Notes under the pieces: model-generated
Database searches by the model: none
What the model saw: only the letters and a program-made list of their open reading frames with translations
What the model was told of the DNA's origin: nothing
Position numbers and translations under genes: made by a program
Shown: in pieces, positions 25,800-34,240 of the stretch
Layout of the letters: the number at the start of each line of letters is the position of its first letter
Numbering within the stretch: position 1 is the stretch's first letter
From: Bacteroidota bacterium
Lineage (GTDB): Bacteria > Bacteroidota > Bacteroidia > NS11-12g > UBA955
Length of the DNA: 64,000 bases
NCBI GenBank assembly: GCA_005798825.1
Contig: SYIL01000015.1
Coordinates: 1-64,000, forward strand
Direction: 5' to 3'

Positions 25800-27428
25800 A
25801 TGCAAAAAAACTACTTTAAATCAACATTTTTCGCTACGATAGCATCTCTTTTTACTGCGCCTTTAATAGCGCAATCTCCAGGTACACACTCACTTGAGTT
25901 TAGTGGTGGACTTCGTGAGTATTTGGGTGATATGGGTTCTTCCGTCGGTTTCTCGAAAAGACCTGATTACCAAGGGGGACAAATCAACTTCGCTTATTAC
26001 TTGAATCCAGCCTTGGATATGGTGAGTAACTTTAGTTTTGGAGATTTGGGATTTTCTCGCAAATGGTCTGATTGGAACCTGCGTACAGAATACCAATGGC
26101 AGTCTTTTCGAGCGAATATCATGGACCTCACAGTAGGTGCTCGTTACAAGTTTAACAACGGAAGCTTGCTTTCTGAAGATGCAAAAGTTGCACCTTACAT
26201 TCAATTGGGTGTGGGTGGATTCTACGCACATAGCCAAACCAAATGGGGACCTGCTCCATATGTACAAGATGAATTTTATGCCGATGTAACCAAAAAGAAG
26301 TCTATGACTGATATCGGTGCTGCTGTTCAGGGTGCACTTGGAATTAATTTTTATATTTCTGAACGCATTGGTCTTCGCTACAGTTTTACAGCCACTTATA
26401 CAATGAGTGATATGTGGGATGGCGCTTTTGGTGGCTCCCCTGATCCCGTGACTGTATATACCCACAAACTATGGCGTTCCAATGATCTTTGGGCACTGCA
26501 TGCTCTGGGAGTTACCTATGCCATCGGAGAAGGCATGAGCTCAGGTCCGAAGAAGATGAAAGACGAAGACGAAGATGGTGTTCCTAACAAATATGACTTG
26601 TGTAAGAAAACAGAGGTTAAATATCGTCGCTATGTTGACAGCGTGGGTTGTCCCGCAGATTCCGATGGCGATGGCGTGCTTGATGCCGATGACAAATGCC
26701 CTGATGCAAAAGGAACTGTTGCCTTCAATGGTTGTCCTGATAGTGATGGTGATGGCATTCAAGATAAATTAGATGTTTGCCCAAATCAAGCAGGTGATGC
26801 AAAATTCAATGGCTGTCCTGATACGGATCAAGATGGTGTTTCAGACAATAATGACAAATGCCCAACCATTGCTGGTTTGCCCGCATTTGGTGGTTGCCCT
26901 GATACCGATAATGACGGTGTGGAAGATGCAAAAGACAAATGCCCAACATTGTTTGGCCTAATTGCCGGTGAAGGCTGCCCCGATTCTGACGGTGATGGTG
27001 TATTTAACAATACCGATAAATGTCCTGACGTCAAAGGTTCGATTGCAAACAAAGGTTGCCCTGAAATTGAAAAAGCTGTAATAGTAAAAATTGCTTTGGC
27101 AGCCAAAGGAATCAATTTTGAAACAGGAAAAGCTATTATTACGAATGAATCATTCAAGAGTCTGGATGATTTGGCTTTGTTGCTCAACAAATACCCAGGT
27201 TCAAGCGTTGAAATTCAGGGCAATACTGATAACATTGGTACCCCCGAATCAAACAAAAAACTAAGCACCGATCGCGCAGAGGCCGTTAAACGCTATCTCT
27301 CCGCTGGGGGTGTGGCTGAATCCCGTATGACGACTGTTGGATTTGGTCAAGAAATGCCTTTGGCCGACAATAAAACCAAGCAAGGACAAGCCAAAAATCG
27401 TCGTGTAGACTTTAAATTATTCTATTAA
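25800..27428 (+). CDS. OmpA-family outer-membrane protein with thrombospondin type 3 repeats
   Basis: A 542-residue protein: signal peptide (about 1-24), an eight-strand-type beta-barrel (30-245), six calcium-binding thrombospondin type 3 repeats (255-421, DxDxDGxxD with paired Cys), and a C-terminal OmpA peptidoglycan-binding domain (430-542). In the OmpA domain GNTDNIG, LSTDRAEAVKRYL and NRRVDF can be read; the Asp and Arg that bind diaminopimelate are kept. It should tie the outer membrane to the cell wall, with the repeats forming a rigid calcium-stabilised stalk. Followed by a strong terminator, so it is transcribed alone. Confidence 0.95.
   Translation: MQKNYFKSTFFATIASLFTAPLIAQSPGTHSLEFSGGLREYLGDMGSSVGFSKRPDYQGGQINFAYYLNPALDMVSNFSFGDLGFSRKWSDWNLRTEYQWQSFRANIMDLTVGARYKFNNGSLLSEDAKVAPYIQLGVGGFYAHSQTKWGPAPYVQDEFYADVTKKKSMTDIGAAVQGALGINFYISERIGLRYSFTATYTMSDMWDGAFGGSPDPVTVYTHKLWRSNDLWALHALGVTYAIGEGMSSGPKKMKDEDEDGVPNKYDLCKKTEVKYRRYVDSVGCPADSDGDGVLDADDKCPDAKGTVAFNGCPDSDGDGIQDKLDVCPNQAGDAKFNGCPDTDQDGVSDNNDKCPTIAGLPAFGGCPDTDNDGVEDAKDKCPTLFGLIAGEGCPDSDGDGVFNNTDKCPDVKGSIANKGCPEIEKAVIVKIALAAKGINFETGKAIITNESFKSLDDLALLLNKYPGSSVEIQGNTDNIGTPESNKKLSTDRAEAVKRYLSAGGVAESRMTTVGFGQEMPLADNKTKQGQAKNRRVDFKLFY
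26562..27062 (+). repeat. Tandem thrombospondin type 3 calcium repeats inside the OmpA gene
   Basis: Six in-frame copies of a roughly 25-30 codon unit ending in GCP and containing D-x-D-x-D-G-x-x-D (for example DSDGDGVLDADDKCPD and DTDNDGVEDAKDKCP). The protein repeat is clear; the DNA copies have diverged enough that recent expansion is unlikely. Confidence 0.88.
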
Positions 27429-27442
27429 TACTTTTTATCATT

Positions 27443-27474
27443 CAAAAAAAGCCACCCCTGAGGTGGCTTTTTTT
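27443..27474 (+). terminator. Intrinsic terminator after the OmpA gene
   Basis: GCCACC-CCTGA-GGTGGC forms a perfect 6-bp stem (27451-27467), preceded by seven A and followed by seven T. It lies 22 nt after the stop codon. The flanking A and T tracts make it usable in both directions, but the next gene is also on the plus strand. Confidence 0.9.
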
Positions 27475-27558
27475 GTGAAAGATTTTATACTGTATATTCG
27501 GTATTCTAAGAAATATTACTACCCTTAAATGGAACCCCACAGATTTTATGAATAGCCT

Positions 27559-27566
27559 TATCTTTG
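27559..27566 (+). promoter_or_regulatory. -7 box of the M1 peptidase gene
   Basis: TATCTTTG, exact consensus, then TGTG and the ATG at 27571. Confidence 0.6.
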
Positions 27567-27570
27567 TGTG

Positions 27571-30500
27571 ATGCAATTTTTAACAATAATGCGATTTTTT
27601 ATTTTGGGTTTTTTTGTTGGATTCAATACTGTATTTGCGCAATTTTACGAAGAACAAAAACCTTTTTTGGATGATAAAAAATCCTCCATCGGAAATTCGC
27701 ATCGCAGTCCAAAAAATAAAAATTATTGGAAACTTCGCAATGCCACATCAGACTATTGGCAGCAAGATGTATACTATACTATCAATGCGTCACTGGATGA
27801 TTCTGCAGAAGTTCTATACGGAAATGAAAGTCTTACGTATTACAACAACTCACCCAACGAAATAACTGAGGTGTATTTTCATCTCTACCAGAATTCCGTT
27901 CAACCTGGATCACTCACCGACGAGCTCTATAAAAATAATAAAATACCCGTTTCCTTTGGACATTACGAAGCACAAAAAAAAGGAACCGAAATTTCGTATT
28001 TGGCTATCCAACATCCAGACGAAGAAACCCCGAGAGTGTTAAATAACTATACAACCCTTGCTACATCTTTTCAATTGGATTCCTCTAAAACTGCTGAAGC
28101 CGGTTTTATTGCAAGCGGACAAAAGAGCATTGGAAATACCTACTTGTATACCATCAACAATACCATCATGCGTGTTTTTTTACCCAAAATATTAAAATCT
28201 GGAGACAGTATTACATTTATAATTCGATTTAAAACGTATTTCGACCGCGGAACCATTCGCAGACGAATGAAAGTTTACAACCACCATGGCTATAAACACT
28301 TTAATGGCGTGCATTGGTACCCACGCATCGCTGTATATGATAAAAAATTTACCTGGGAAACGGCCCAACATTTAGAGAAAGAATTTTATGGGGATTTTGG
28401 TTCGTTTGATATACAACTTAGCCTTCCTGAACAATATATTGTTGAAGCAACCGGATTACTCGTAAATGAAAGTGTGGCCATGCCCAGCGAGTTGAGACGT
28501 AAACTTGATTTGTCAAATTTCAAAAATACCCCATTAAATGCTCAACCATCAGTGGTTATTCCTCCCTCATCCAAAAGGAAAATATGGCAATACCATGCCA
28601 ACAATGTCCATGATTTTGCTTTTACTGCCGACCCAAGTTACCGCATAAGAGAAGTGGAATGGAATGGCATCAAGTGTATTGCTCTGGCACAAGAAAATAA
28701 TGCCTCAGCTTGGCAACAAACTGCTCAATACACTGCCAATGTTATTGCAACGTATAGCCGTGACTTTGGGTTATACGAATATCCAAAAATTGTTTGCGCA
28801 GATGCTGCAGATGGAATGGAATATCCCATGATTACCCTCGATGGGGGTACCTATCCAGGCCACCAAGCCCTGATTGCGCATGAAGTTGGACACAATTGGT
28901 TCTTTGGCATGATTGGTTCCAACGAAACCTACCGTGCGGCATTAGACGAAGGGTTTACACAGTTTCTAACTGCATGGTGCATGCGAAAACTAAGCAAAGA
29001 AAAACAACCTGAGCTTCGGCGTGCTTTCATGGGGTATATGGACGATGCCATCGAGGGTAAAGATGAAATACTTGAAACCCATTCTGATGATTTTCATTCG
29101 GCAACGGGGCATGGCGGCGGTTATCGACACGTTTACTACAAAACAGCTACCATGCTGTATAATTTACAGTATTATTTGGGTGATTCACTCTTTTTGCAAT
29201 GCATGCGCAACTATGTAAGTCAGTGGAAATTTAAGCACCCGTACATCGAGGATTTTCGAAATAGTATTACACAAAGCGCACAAACAGACCTGACTACTTT
29301 TTTTGATCAATGGTTTAATACAAAAAAATCTGCCGACTATGCCATTAAATCAGTTCGGGTAATTGGGCCAAATGCCAAATCTTTAAACCCAATTCAAAAA
29401 TGGATACAAGATAAAAATACATCTAATAATCTGGGGTTTTACCGTGTTTCAATCCATCGAAAAGGAGAAATGATCATGCCTGTAGATTTAGAATTTTTGG
29501 TTGAAACAAATCAAACTGAGATTGATGAAAAAGGGGTACTTCGAAAAAAAATGATATTGTACCCCGTCACTATCCCCGTTTCCTATTTTCAAAAACAAGG
29601 AAGACTTAACCTCGATCCTTGGATTGGATGGGGTTCCATGCGAAAGACCTATACCTTTGATATTCAAATGCCGATGAAAGGAGAATTGCGGCAACTTTGG
29701 CTCGATCGCAGTGGGCGCTTGGCTGATATCAATCGAATAGACAATGTCTGGAAACACCGAAATGAAATTAGCTTGGATTTGGGAAACGGAAGTAATACAA
29801 ACTATCTGGGTGTTTACCAATGGAAATGGAGACCCGATTTGCGTTATAATGGAACCAATGGGTTATTGGTGGGGGGCTTGATCAGTGGACAGTATGCGGG
29901 CCGAAAAAGACAATTTGAACTGGGTGCCTGGTATGCTCCCTCTAACAGTCATGCTGGATTTCTGCATGGGCAACAATTAAAACCCCACGAAGATGCCGTT
30001 CAACGTTTCCATTACCGCATGTCTTTCAATCACAAAACCATGGGCGGGGGTGATTATTTTGCACGCTCACTTTTTTACAATGGGGTATCCCTGAACGAAG
30101 TAGGTTGGAGAATGCGCGTTGGCTCTACCGAGTTTGGAATGAGTGGAAAAGCCACCAACAGAAGTTCACAGCTCCTGCGTAATTCTATCCCATTTAATGC
30201 ATTCACCACAGATGCATATTTGCCCCAAACCCAGTCAGTTCCTGGATATATTAGCACACCTACCCGTTGGGGTAGAGAAAGTAATATTAACCTGTTGGTT
30301 CATATGCAGCACAACTATGTGGGTTGGATGCATTCTGGCTCCACAAGAATTGACCTTCGAATGCCTTCACCATGGAGTCAATCGCAATTTGGATTTATCA
30401 AAATGCAATGGAATCATTCGCAGGCCCTAGGTAAAACGCGGCTTAAAATCAGAACTTTTGCCTTTTTGGGTTCAGGCAAAAACCCCTCACCCGAATCTAT

Positions 30501-31101
30501 ATTATACCTTGATGGAGCAAATCCTGAAGAGGCCTTTGACCTTGAAATAGCGCGTGATTATGGAATGATTGACTTCCAAAGAAAATCGCTTATTTCCATT
30601 CCTGAAGCCTTTGGAAAACCCCAATATCTTATGGTTAATGGTGGACTTAATCTTCGGGGTTACAGCCAATATTTAGCGCCCCATTCTGTTAAGAAAGCCA
30701 ATGGAGAGGATACTGTTCTGGCATTTTTTCGCGGCAATCAGGGAGCGTCTATCAATGCCACCTGGGATTTAAGTGGGTTATTTACATGGGTTCCAAGTCT
30801 TTCTATCATTGCCCTCAAGCCCTATTTGTTTGGAGATGTAGGAATAATAGGGCAACCTTTGAAAACCAATACCAACGGTAAAACTATTGTTACATCCGTT
30901 TACAGTGGTCTACTGGCAGATGCGGGTTTTGGTACTTCGCTCTCGATTCAAAATTGGGGACGGCTAACGAAACGTAAGGCGCTAAATGAGGCCAAACCAA
31001 TCACCCTAAAATTTGATTTTCCACTTTGGATCAATGCGGTTCGAACAGGCGAAAAATACTTTCAATTGCGCTTCAGGATAAGCATTGATCAGGCATTTTA
31101 G
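27571..31101 (+). CDS. M1 family aminopeptidase fused to a C-terminal beta-barrel-like domain
   Basis: 1176 residues from the ATG at 27571 (a GTG lies one codon upstream). After a signal peptide (ILGFFVGFNTVFAQ) come an N-terminal beta-domain, then the M1 catalytic core with the substrate-binding DGMEYPMITLDG (variant of GAMEN) and zinc motif HEVGHNWFF plus the third ligand in LDEGFTQF, about residues 410-470. Catalysis is zinc-dependent removal of N-terminal residues. The last 430 or so residues are strand-rich with alternating aromatics (FELGAWYAP, HYRMSFNHKTM, YFQLRFRISIDQAF) and end in Phe, as outer-membrane barrels do. I infer a surface- or periplasm-facing peptidase tethered by its own barrel. 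Confidence 0.85.
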   Translation: MQFLTIMRFFILGFFVGFNTVFAQFYEEQKPFLDDKKSSIGNSHRSPKNKNYWKLRNATSDYWQQDVYYTINASLDDSAEVLYGNESLTYYNNSPNEITEVYFHLYQNSVQPGSLTDELYKNNKIPVSFGHYEAQKKGTEISYLAIQHPDEETPRVLNNYTTLATSFQLDSSKTAEAGFIASGQKSIGNTYLYTINNTIMRVFLPKILKSGDSITFIIRFKTYFDRGTIRRRMKVYNHHGYKHFNGVHWYPRIAVYDKKFTWETAQHLEKEFYGDFGSFDIQLSLPEQYIVEATGLLVNESVAMPSELRRKLDLSNFKNTPLNAQPSVVIPPSSKRKIWQYHANNVHDFAFTADPSYRIREVEWNGIKCIALAQENNASAWQQTAQYTANVIATYSRDFGLYEYPKIVCADAADGMEYPMITLDGGTYPGHQALIAHEVGHNWFFGMIGSNETYRAALDEGFTQFLTAWCMRKLSKEKQPELRRAFMGYMDDAIEGKDEILETHSDDFHSATGHGGGYRHVYYKTATMLYNLQYYLGDSLFLQCMRNYVSQWKFKHPYIEDFRNSITQSAQTDLTTFFDQWFNTKKSADYAIKSVRVIGPNAKSLNPIQKWIQDKNTSNNLGFYRVSIHRKGEMIMPVDLEFLVETNQTEIDEKGVLRKKMILYPVTIPVSYFQKQGRLNLDPWIGWGSMRKTYTFDIQMPMKGELRQLWLDRSGRLADINRIDNVWKHRNEISLDLGNGSNTNYLGVYQWKWRPDLRYNGTNGLLVGGLISGQYAGRKRQFELGAWYAPSNSHAGFLHGQQLKPHEDAVQRFHYRMSFNHKTMGGGDYFARSLFYNGVSLNEVGWRMRVGSTEFGMSGKATNRSSQLLRNSIPFNAFTTDAYLPQTQSVPGYISTPTRWGRESNINLLVHMQHNYVGWMHSGSTRIDLRMPSPWSQSQFGFIKMQWNHSQALGKTRLKIRTFAFLGSGKNPSPESILYLDGANPEEAFDLEIARDYGMIDFQRKSLISIPEAFGKPQYLMVNGGLNLRGYSQYLAPHSVKKANGEDTVLAFFRGNQGASINATWDLSGLFTWVPSLSIIALKPYLFGDVGIIGQPLKTNTNGKTIVTSVYSGLLADAGFGTSLSIQNWGRLTKRKALNEAKPITLKFDFPLWINAVRTGEKYFQLRFRISIDQAF

Positions 31102-31134
31102 TGCAAGAAAAATATAGACCTTTGGGAATTCCCA

Positions 31135-31142
31135 TACCTTTG
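31135..31142 (+). promoter_or_regulatory. -7 box of the DUF3822-rsmD operon
   Basis: TACCTTTG, exact consensus, then TAAAA and a TTG start codon at 31148. Confidence 0.55.
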
Positions 31143-31147
31143 TAAAA

Positions 31148-31891
31148 TTGGAAACACTTTGGAAACATACTACCAAAACCAACGATCCCCTCGCAAGAAC
31201 ATTTGGGATTTATCACAATGATATTGTCCATTATTTACGCCTTTCTGTAACACAAAAAATTCTCGACTACGAAATCATAAAAAATCCAAAAGAGCTTGAA
31301 AAAAACACGGTGTGGGTTTGCTTTGACCATCTGTTTCAGCTAGCCCCATCCCCTTTTTCACATTCCTTGATGCCCGGTTTAAAACAAGTAATTGTTCGCG
31401 AAATAACCGAAACCGTCTCCCTTCTTTTTGATCCATTTTCATCGAGCCCAAATCACAAGACTACTCTTCCATGCGGAAAAGTATCTATGCATCTTGCAGA
31501 AAGCCTATTTCACATCGGTCAATCACAAGCAAAACAAAAAGAATATGTTTTGTATTTATGGTACCATGAAAATACTGCCATTGTTTTCGCCTATAAAAAC
31601 CAAAAATTACAATTTGCCAATGCTTTTAATACCAGTAATTTACAAGAAACACTCTACTGCGCATTGCTGCCTTTCAATGACCAAAAACTCAGCCAGACAC
31701 AATTGGCATTGCTTGTTCATTGCAGCGCTAACCAACACGAGGCAACCAAACAGCTCTTCCACAAATTCATTCCACAGGCCGAAATTTCTGAGCCATCATT
31801 GCCATGGATTACTGAGAGCAATCCCCCTTTTTTACATATTGTAAGTCCCCTCATTCAATTGGCCTCATGCGCATCACCGGTGGTAGTCTAA
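31148..31891 (+). CDS. DUF3822 family protein
   Basis: 247 residues from a TTG 5 nt after the -7 box; no ATG fits the domain better. The protein shows the actin/ASKHA-like strand pattern expected of DUF3822 (HYLRLSVTQKILDYEII, EYVLYLWYHENTAIVFAYKNQKLQFANAF). Members sit next to rsmD and coaD across Bacteroidota, as here, but no activity is established. It overlaps rsmD by 25 nt, so the two are surely co-expressed. No signal peptide or membrane helix is seen. Confidence 0.82.
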   Translation: METLWKHTTKTNDPLARTFGIYHNDIVHYLRLSVTQKILDYEIIKNPKELEKNTVWVCFDHLFQLAPSPFSHSLMPGLKQVIVREITETVSLLFDPFSSSPNHKTTLPCGKVSMHLAESLFHIGQSQAKQKEYVLYLWYHENTAIVFAYKNQKLQFANAFNTSNLQETLYCALLPFNDQKLSQTQLALLVHCSANQHEATKQLFHKFIPQAEISEPSLPWITESNPPFLHIVSPLIQLASCASPVVV

Positions 31892-32409
31892 AAAGTCGAC
31901 CCATTCCCACCCATTTCGCCAAACACGTCCGACCTTCAACTGACAGGGTAAGAGAGTCGCTGCTTTCATTCTTGGCCATACAAAAAGGCATTGACGGTGC
32001 ATCCATTCTCGACGCATTTTCTGGTTCCGGAATCATTGGTTTAGAATTCCTATCCCGCGGCGCATCCCAAGTAGTTAGCATTGATATCGACCGAAAAAAT
32101 ACCAAGCACCAGATGGCTATTTGCCAAACGTGGGACATAAAAAATTGGAAAATTATAGAAGGAAATGCCATTTCAACCCCAGCAATATTAAAAAAAAATG
32201 GGCTTTCTATTCCTGCGTTTGACATTGTTTTTGCAGATCCCCCCTATACTATGCCAAACATCCAAGCGCTGTATAACATATATATGCCCCTTCTTTTTGT
32301 AGGAGGGTGGTTAATTATAGAACACAAACCACAATTGATATTTCCCCAATTAGCCCATCTCAAAAAAGAATATGGAAGTACATCTATGACTATATTCGCC
32401 CGTGAGTAA
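31867..32409 (+). CDS. rsmD: 16S rRNA (guanine(966)-N2)-methyltransferase
   Basis: A 180-residue Rossmann-fold methyltransferase. The N-terminus MRITGGSLKSRPI is typical of RsmD, followed by RPSTDRVRESLLSFL, the SAM-binding ILDAFSGSGIIGLEFLSRGA and the catalytic motif FADPPY (DPPY). It methylates G966 of 16S rRNA during 30S assembly. Length is usual. The gene starts inside DUF3822 and precedes coaD by 56 bp, the standard Bacteroidota arrangement. Confidence 0.95.
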   Translation: MRITGGSLKSRPIPTHFAKHVRPSTDRVRESLLSFLAIQKGIDGASILDAFSGSGIIGLEFLSRGASQVVSIDIDRKNTKHQMAICQTWDIKNWKIIEGNAISTPAILKKNGLSIPAFDIVFADPPYTMPNIQALYNIYMPLLFVGGWLIIEHKPQLIFPQLAHLKKEYGSTSMTIFARE

Positions 32410-32465
32410 TTCAATACAATAAACGCAATATCCATTTCCATTGTAGACAAACCATTTCTTAAACC

Positions 32466-32930
32466 ATGAGCAGAATTGCCGTTTTCCCTGGAACCTTTGA
32501 CCCTATTACAGTTGGGCATGTAGATATTATCACCCGTGCGAGTTCCATGTTCGATAAAATTATTATTGCTGTTGGAGAAAATTCACAAAAGAAAACCCTA
32601 TTTACATTAGCAGACCGCATCGGCTGGATCAATTTCACTTTTGACAAGCACCCAAAGATTGAGATTGCGGCTTATGAAGGTTTAACCGTCAATTTTTGCA
32701 AACAGGTAGGAGCCAATTTTTTATTGCGTGGCTTGAGAAACGGAAGTGACTTTGACTATGAATCACATATCGCTCAGTTAAACAAAACGCTCTGGAAGGA
32801 TATAGAAACAGTATTTATAATGTGCAGTCCCGAATTGGGCTATATTAGCAGTAGTTTGGTTCGAGACCTTATCATTCACAAAGGAGACTTCACCCAATAC
32901 CTTCCAAAAGGTGTTATCCCTCGGTTGTAA
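32466..32930 (+). CDS. coaD: Pantetheine-phosphate adenylyltransferase
   Basis: A 154-residue enzyme making dephospho-CoA from 4'-phosphopantetheine and ATP, the fourth step of CoA synthesis. The nucleotidyltransferase motif GTFDPITVGHVDII is at the N-terminus, LLRGLRNGSDFDYE in the centre and YISSSLVRD near the end, all diagnostic. The last 17 nt, including the stop codon, overlap the 3' end of the convergent NUDIX gene. Confidence 0.97.
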   Translation: MSRIAVFPGTFDPITVGHVDIITRASSMFDKIIIAVGENSQKKTLFTLADRIGWINFTFDKHPKIEIAAYEGLTVNFCKQVGANFLLRGLRNGSDFDYESHIAQLNKTLWKDIETVFIMCSPELGYISSSLVRDLIIHKGDFTQYLPKGVIPRL

Positions 32931-33558
32931 TACTATTTTGGCTGTATAAACGTAACACATCGTGCACACTCTGGTAAGTATTAAATTCTGGTGTTTTAAA
33001 CCACTCAAAATTGGCAAATTTTACCTCGCTGATTCCCTCTTCTACTTGGGGTTTAAGATTACCTTTTCCAAGGCTCTTCATCAAAAACCAATGTGTTTGT
33101 TTAAGCACTAGTTTGTCTTCTTCATAATACACATGGAACGTATTACAAATTTTATTGCTGATATTAATTTTACTAATTCCTGTCTCTTCCATAACCTCAC
33201 GCAAAGCAGCTGTCTTTTGGTCTTCATCGCGCTCTATCTTTCCTTTTGGTAAATCCCAATACCCTTTTCTCTTTATTGTCAGCAACTGATTCTCTTTATT
33301 GAAAACCATTCCCCCTGCTGCCTGTACAACTGTAAAATCGTCCATAAACTGCCTTATGGTTGATTCTGGATCCGAACATATTAATGCAAAGTGAAGTGGT
33401 TTGCCATTGTGCTCAGATAAGAGTAAAATTTTGAAACTTTTTTGTAATTCATCGTCACCGATAAAATATAAATTATCCAAACCGCGAACTGCATCGGGAG
33501 AATCTGCTATCACAAGAGCACCATCGTTGAAATAGATTTTATAACTTTGTTTCTCCAT
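32914..33558 (-). CDS. NUDIX hydrolase with N-terminal extension
   Basis: 214 residues from the ATG complementary to 33556-33558 (the frame stays open further upstream, antisense to pyrE). About 70 N-terminal residues (MEKQSYKIYFNDGALVIADS) form an extension common in Bacteroidota homologues. The NUDIX box then reads GKIERDEDQKTAALREVMEE and continues TGI, matching GX5EX7REUXEEXGU. NUDIX enzymes hydrolyse nucleoside-diphosphate-X compounds; the substrate is not predictable. Both ends overlap opposite-strand genes: tail to tail with coaD (17 nt) and start codon to start codon with pyrE. Confidence 0.9.
   Translation of the reverse strand: MEKQSYKIYFNDGALVIADSPDAVRGLDNLYFIGDDELQKSFKILLLSEHNGKPLHFALICSDPESTIRQFMDDFTVVQAAGGMVFNKENQLLTIKRKGYWDLPKGKIERDEDQKTAALREVMEETGISKINISNKICNTFHVYYEEDKLVLKQTHWFLMKSLGKGNLKPQVEEGISEVKFANFEWFKTPEFNTYQSVHDVLRLYSQNSITTEG
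33542..33549 (+). promoter_or_regulatory. -7 box of pyrE, inside the NUDIX coding region
   Basis: TAACTTTG, exact consensus, 7 nt before the pyrE ATG at 33557. It lies within the first codons of the NUDIX gene on the other strand. Confidence 0.55.
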
Positions 33559-34204
33559 GTCTAAAGAAGCCGCAAAATTAGCAAAATTTCTCCTTGAAAT
33601 AAAAGCAGTAAAACTAAATCCCCACAATCCGTTCACCTGGACCTCAGGGATTTTGTCTCCGATATACTGCGACAATCGGATGGTACTATCATACCCCGAA
33701 ATTAGAAATTTTGCTGCCGAAGAATTGGCAACCCTTGTCCAAACACATTTTCCCAATGCAACCCGAATCGCTGGTATTGCAACAGCAGGAATTGCCCATG
33801 GTATTCTTATCGCTGAAAAATTGGGTTTGCCATTTTGCTATGTTCGACCAGAGGCCAAAAAACATGGACTAAAAAACCAAGTCGAAGGCGAAATGAATCC
33901 TGGAGACAAGATCGTCATGGTCGAAGATTTAATTTCTACTGGAAAAAGTAGTATACAAGCCATGGACGGTGTGCAACATGCGGGTGCAAATGTTGTGGGA
34001 ATTGTTGCCCTTTTCACCTATGGGTTTGCCCATGCAAAAGAACAATTCTCCAACGCCGGAGTGCCTGTATTCACCCTCACAGATTTGCCAATGCTAACCA
34101 AAGTTGCTATGGAAGAGGGCTATATTCGGGCTAGCGAATTGTCAGCAATCCAGCAATTTGCTGAAAATCCCAGTAAATGGTCCGAAGAATTTAACAAGCT
34201 GTAA
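33557..34204 (+). CDS. pyrE: Orotate phosphoribosyltransferase
   Basis: A 215-residue enzyme converting orotate and PRPP to orotidine-5'-phosphate. The N-terminus KLAKFLLEIKAVKLNPHNPF followed by TWTSG and SPIYCDNR matches Bacteroidota PyrE from its first residues, supporting the start. The PRPP loop reads IVMVEDLISTGKSSIQA (about residues 117-133). pyrF is elsewhere in this window (61808). The ATG occupies the palindrome CATG together with the NUDIX start codon. Confidence 0.97.
   Translation: MSKEAAKLAKFLLEIKAVKLNPHNPFTWTSGILSPIYCDNRMVLSYPEIRNFAAEELATLVQTHFPNATRIAGIATAGIAHGILIAEKLGLPFCYVRPEAKKHGLKNQVEGEMNPGDKIVMVEDLISTGKSSIQAMDGVQHAGANVVGIVALFTYGFAHAKEQFSNAGVPVFTLTDLPMLTKVAMEEGYIRASELSAIQQFAENPSKWSEEFNKL
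33573..33580 (-). promoter_or_regulatory. -7 box of the NUDIX gene, inside pyrE
   Basis: The minus strand reads TAATTTTG, exact consensus, 14 nt before the NUDIX ATG at 33558 and within the 5' codons of pyrE. Confidence 0.5.
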
Positions 34205-34240
34205 TCAAAAATTCATTAAATTGCAAGACTAAATCTCACC

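Noticed and set aside
26562..27062. Repeat array considered as a possible CRISPR-like or satellite DNA
   Set aside because: The repeats are in frame and encode calcium-binding thrombospondin type 3 units; the DNA copies are divergent.
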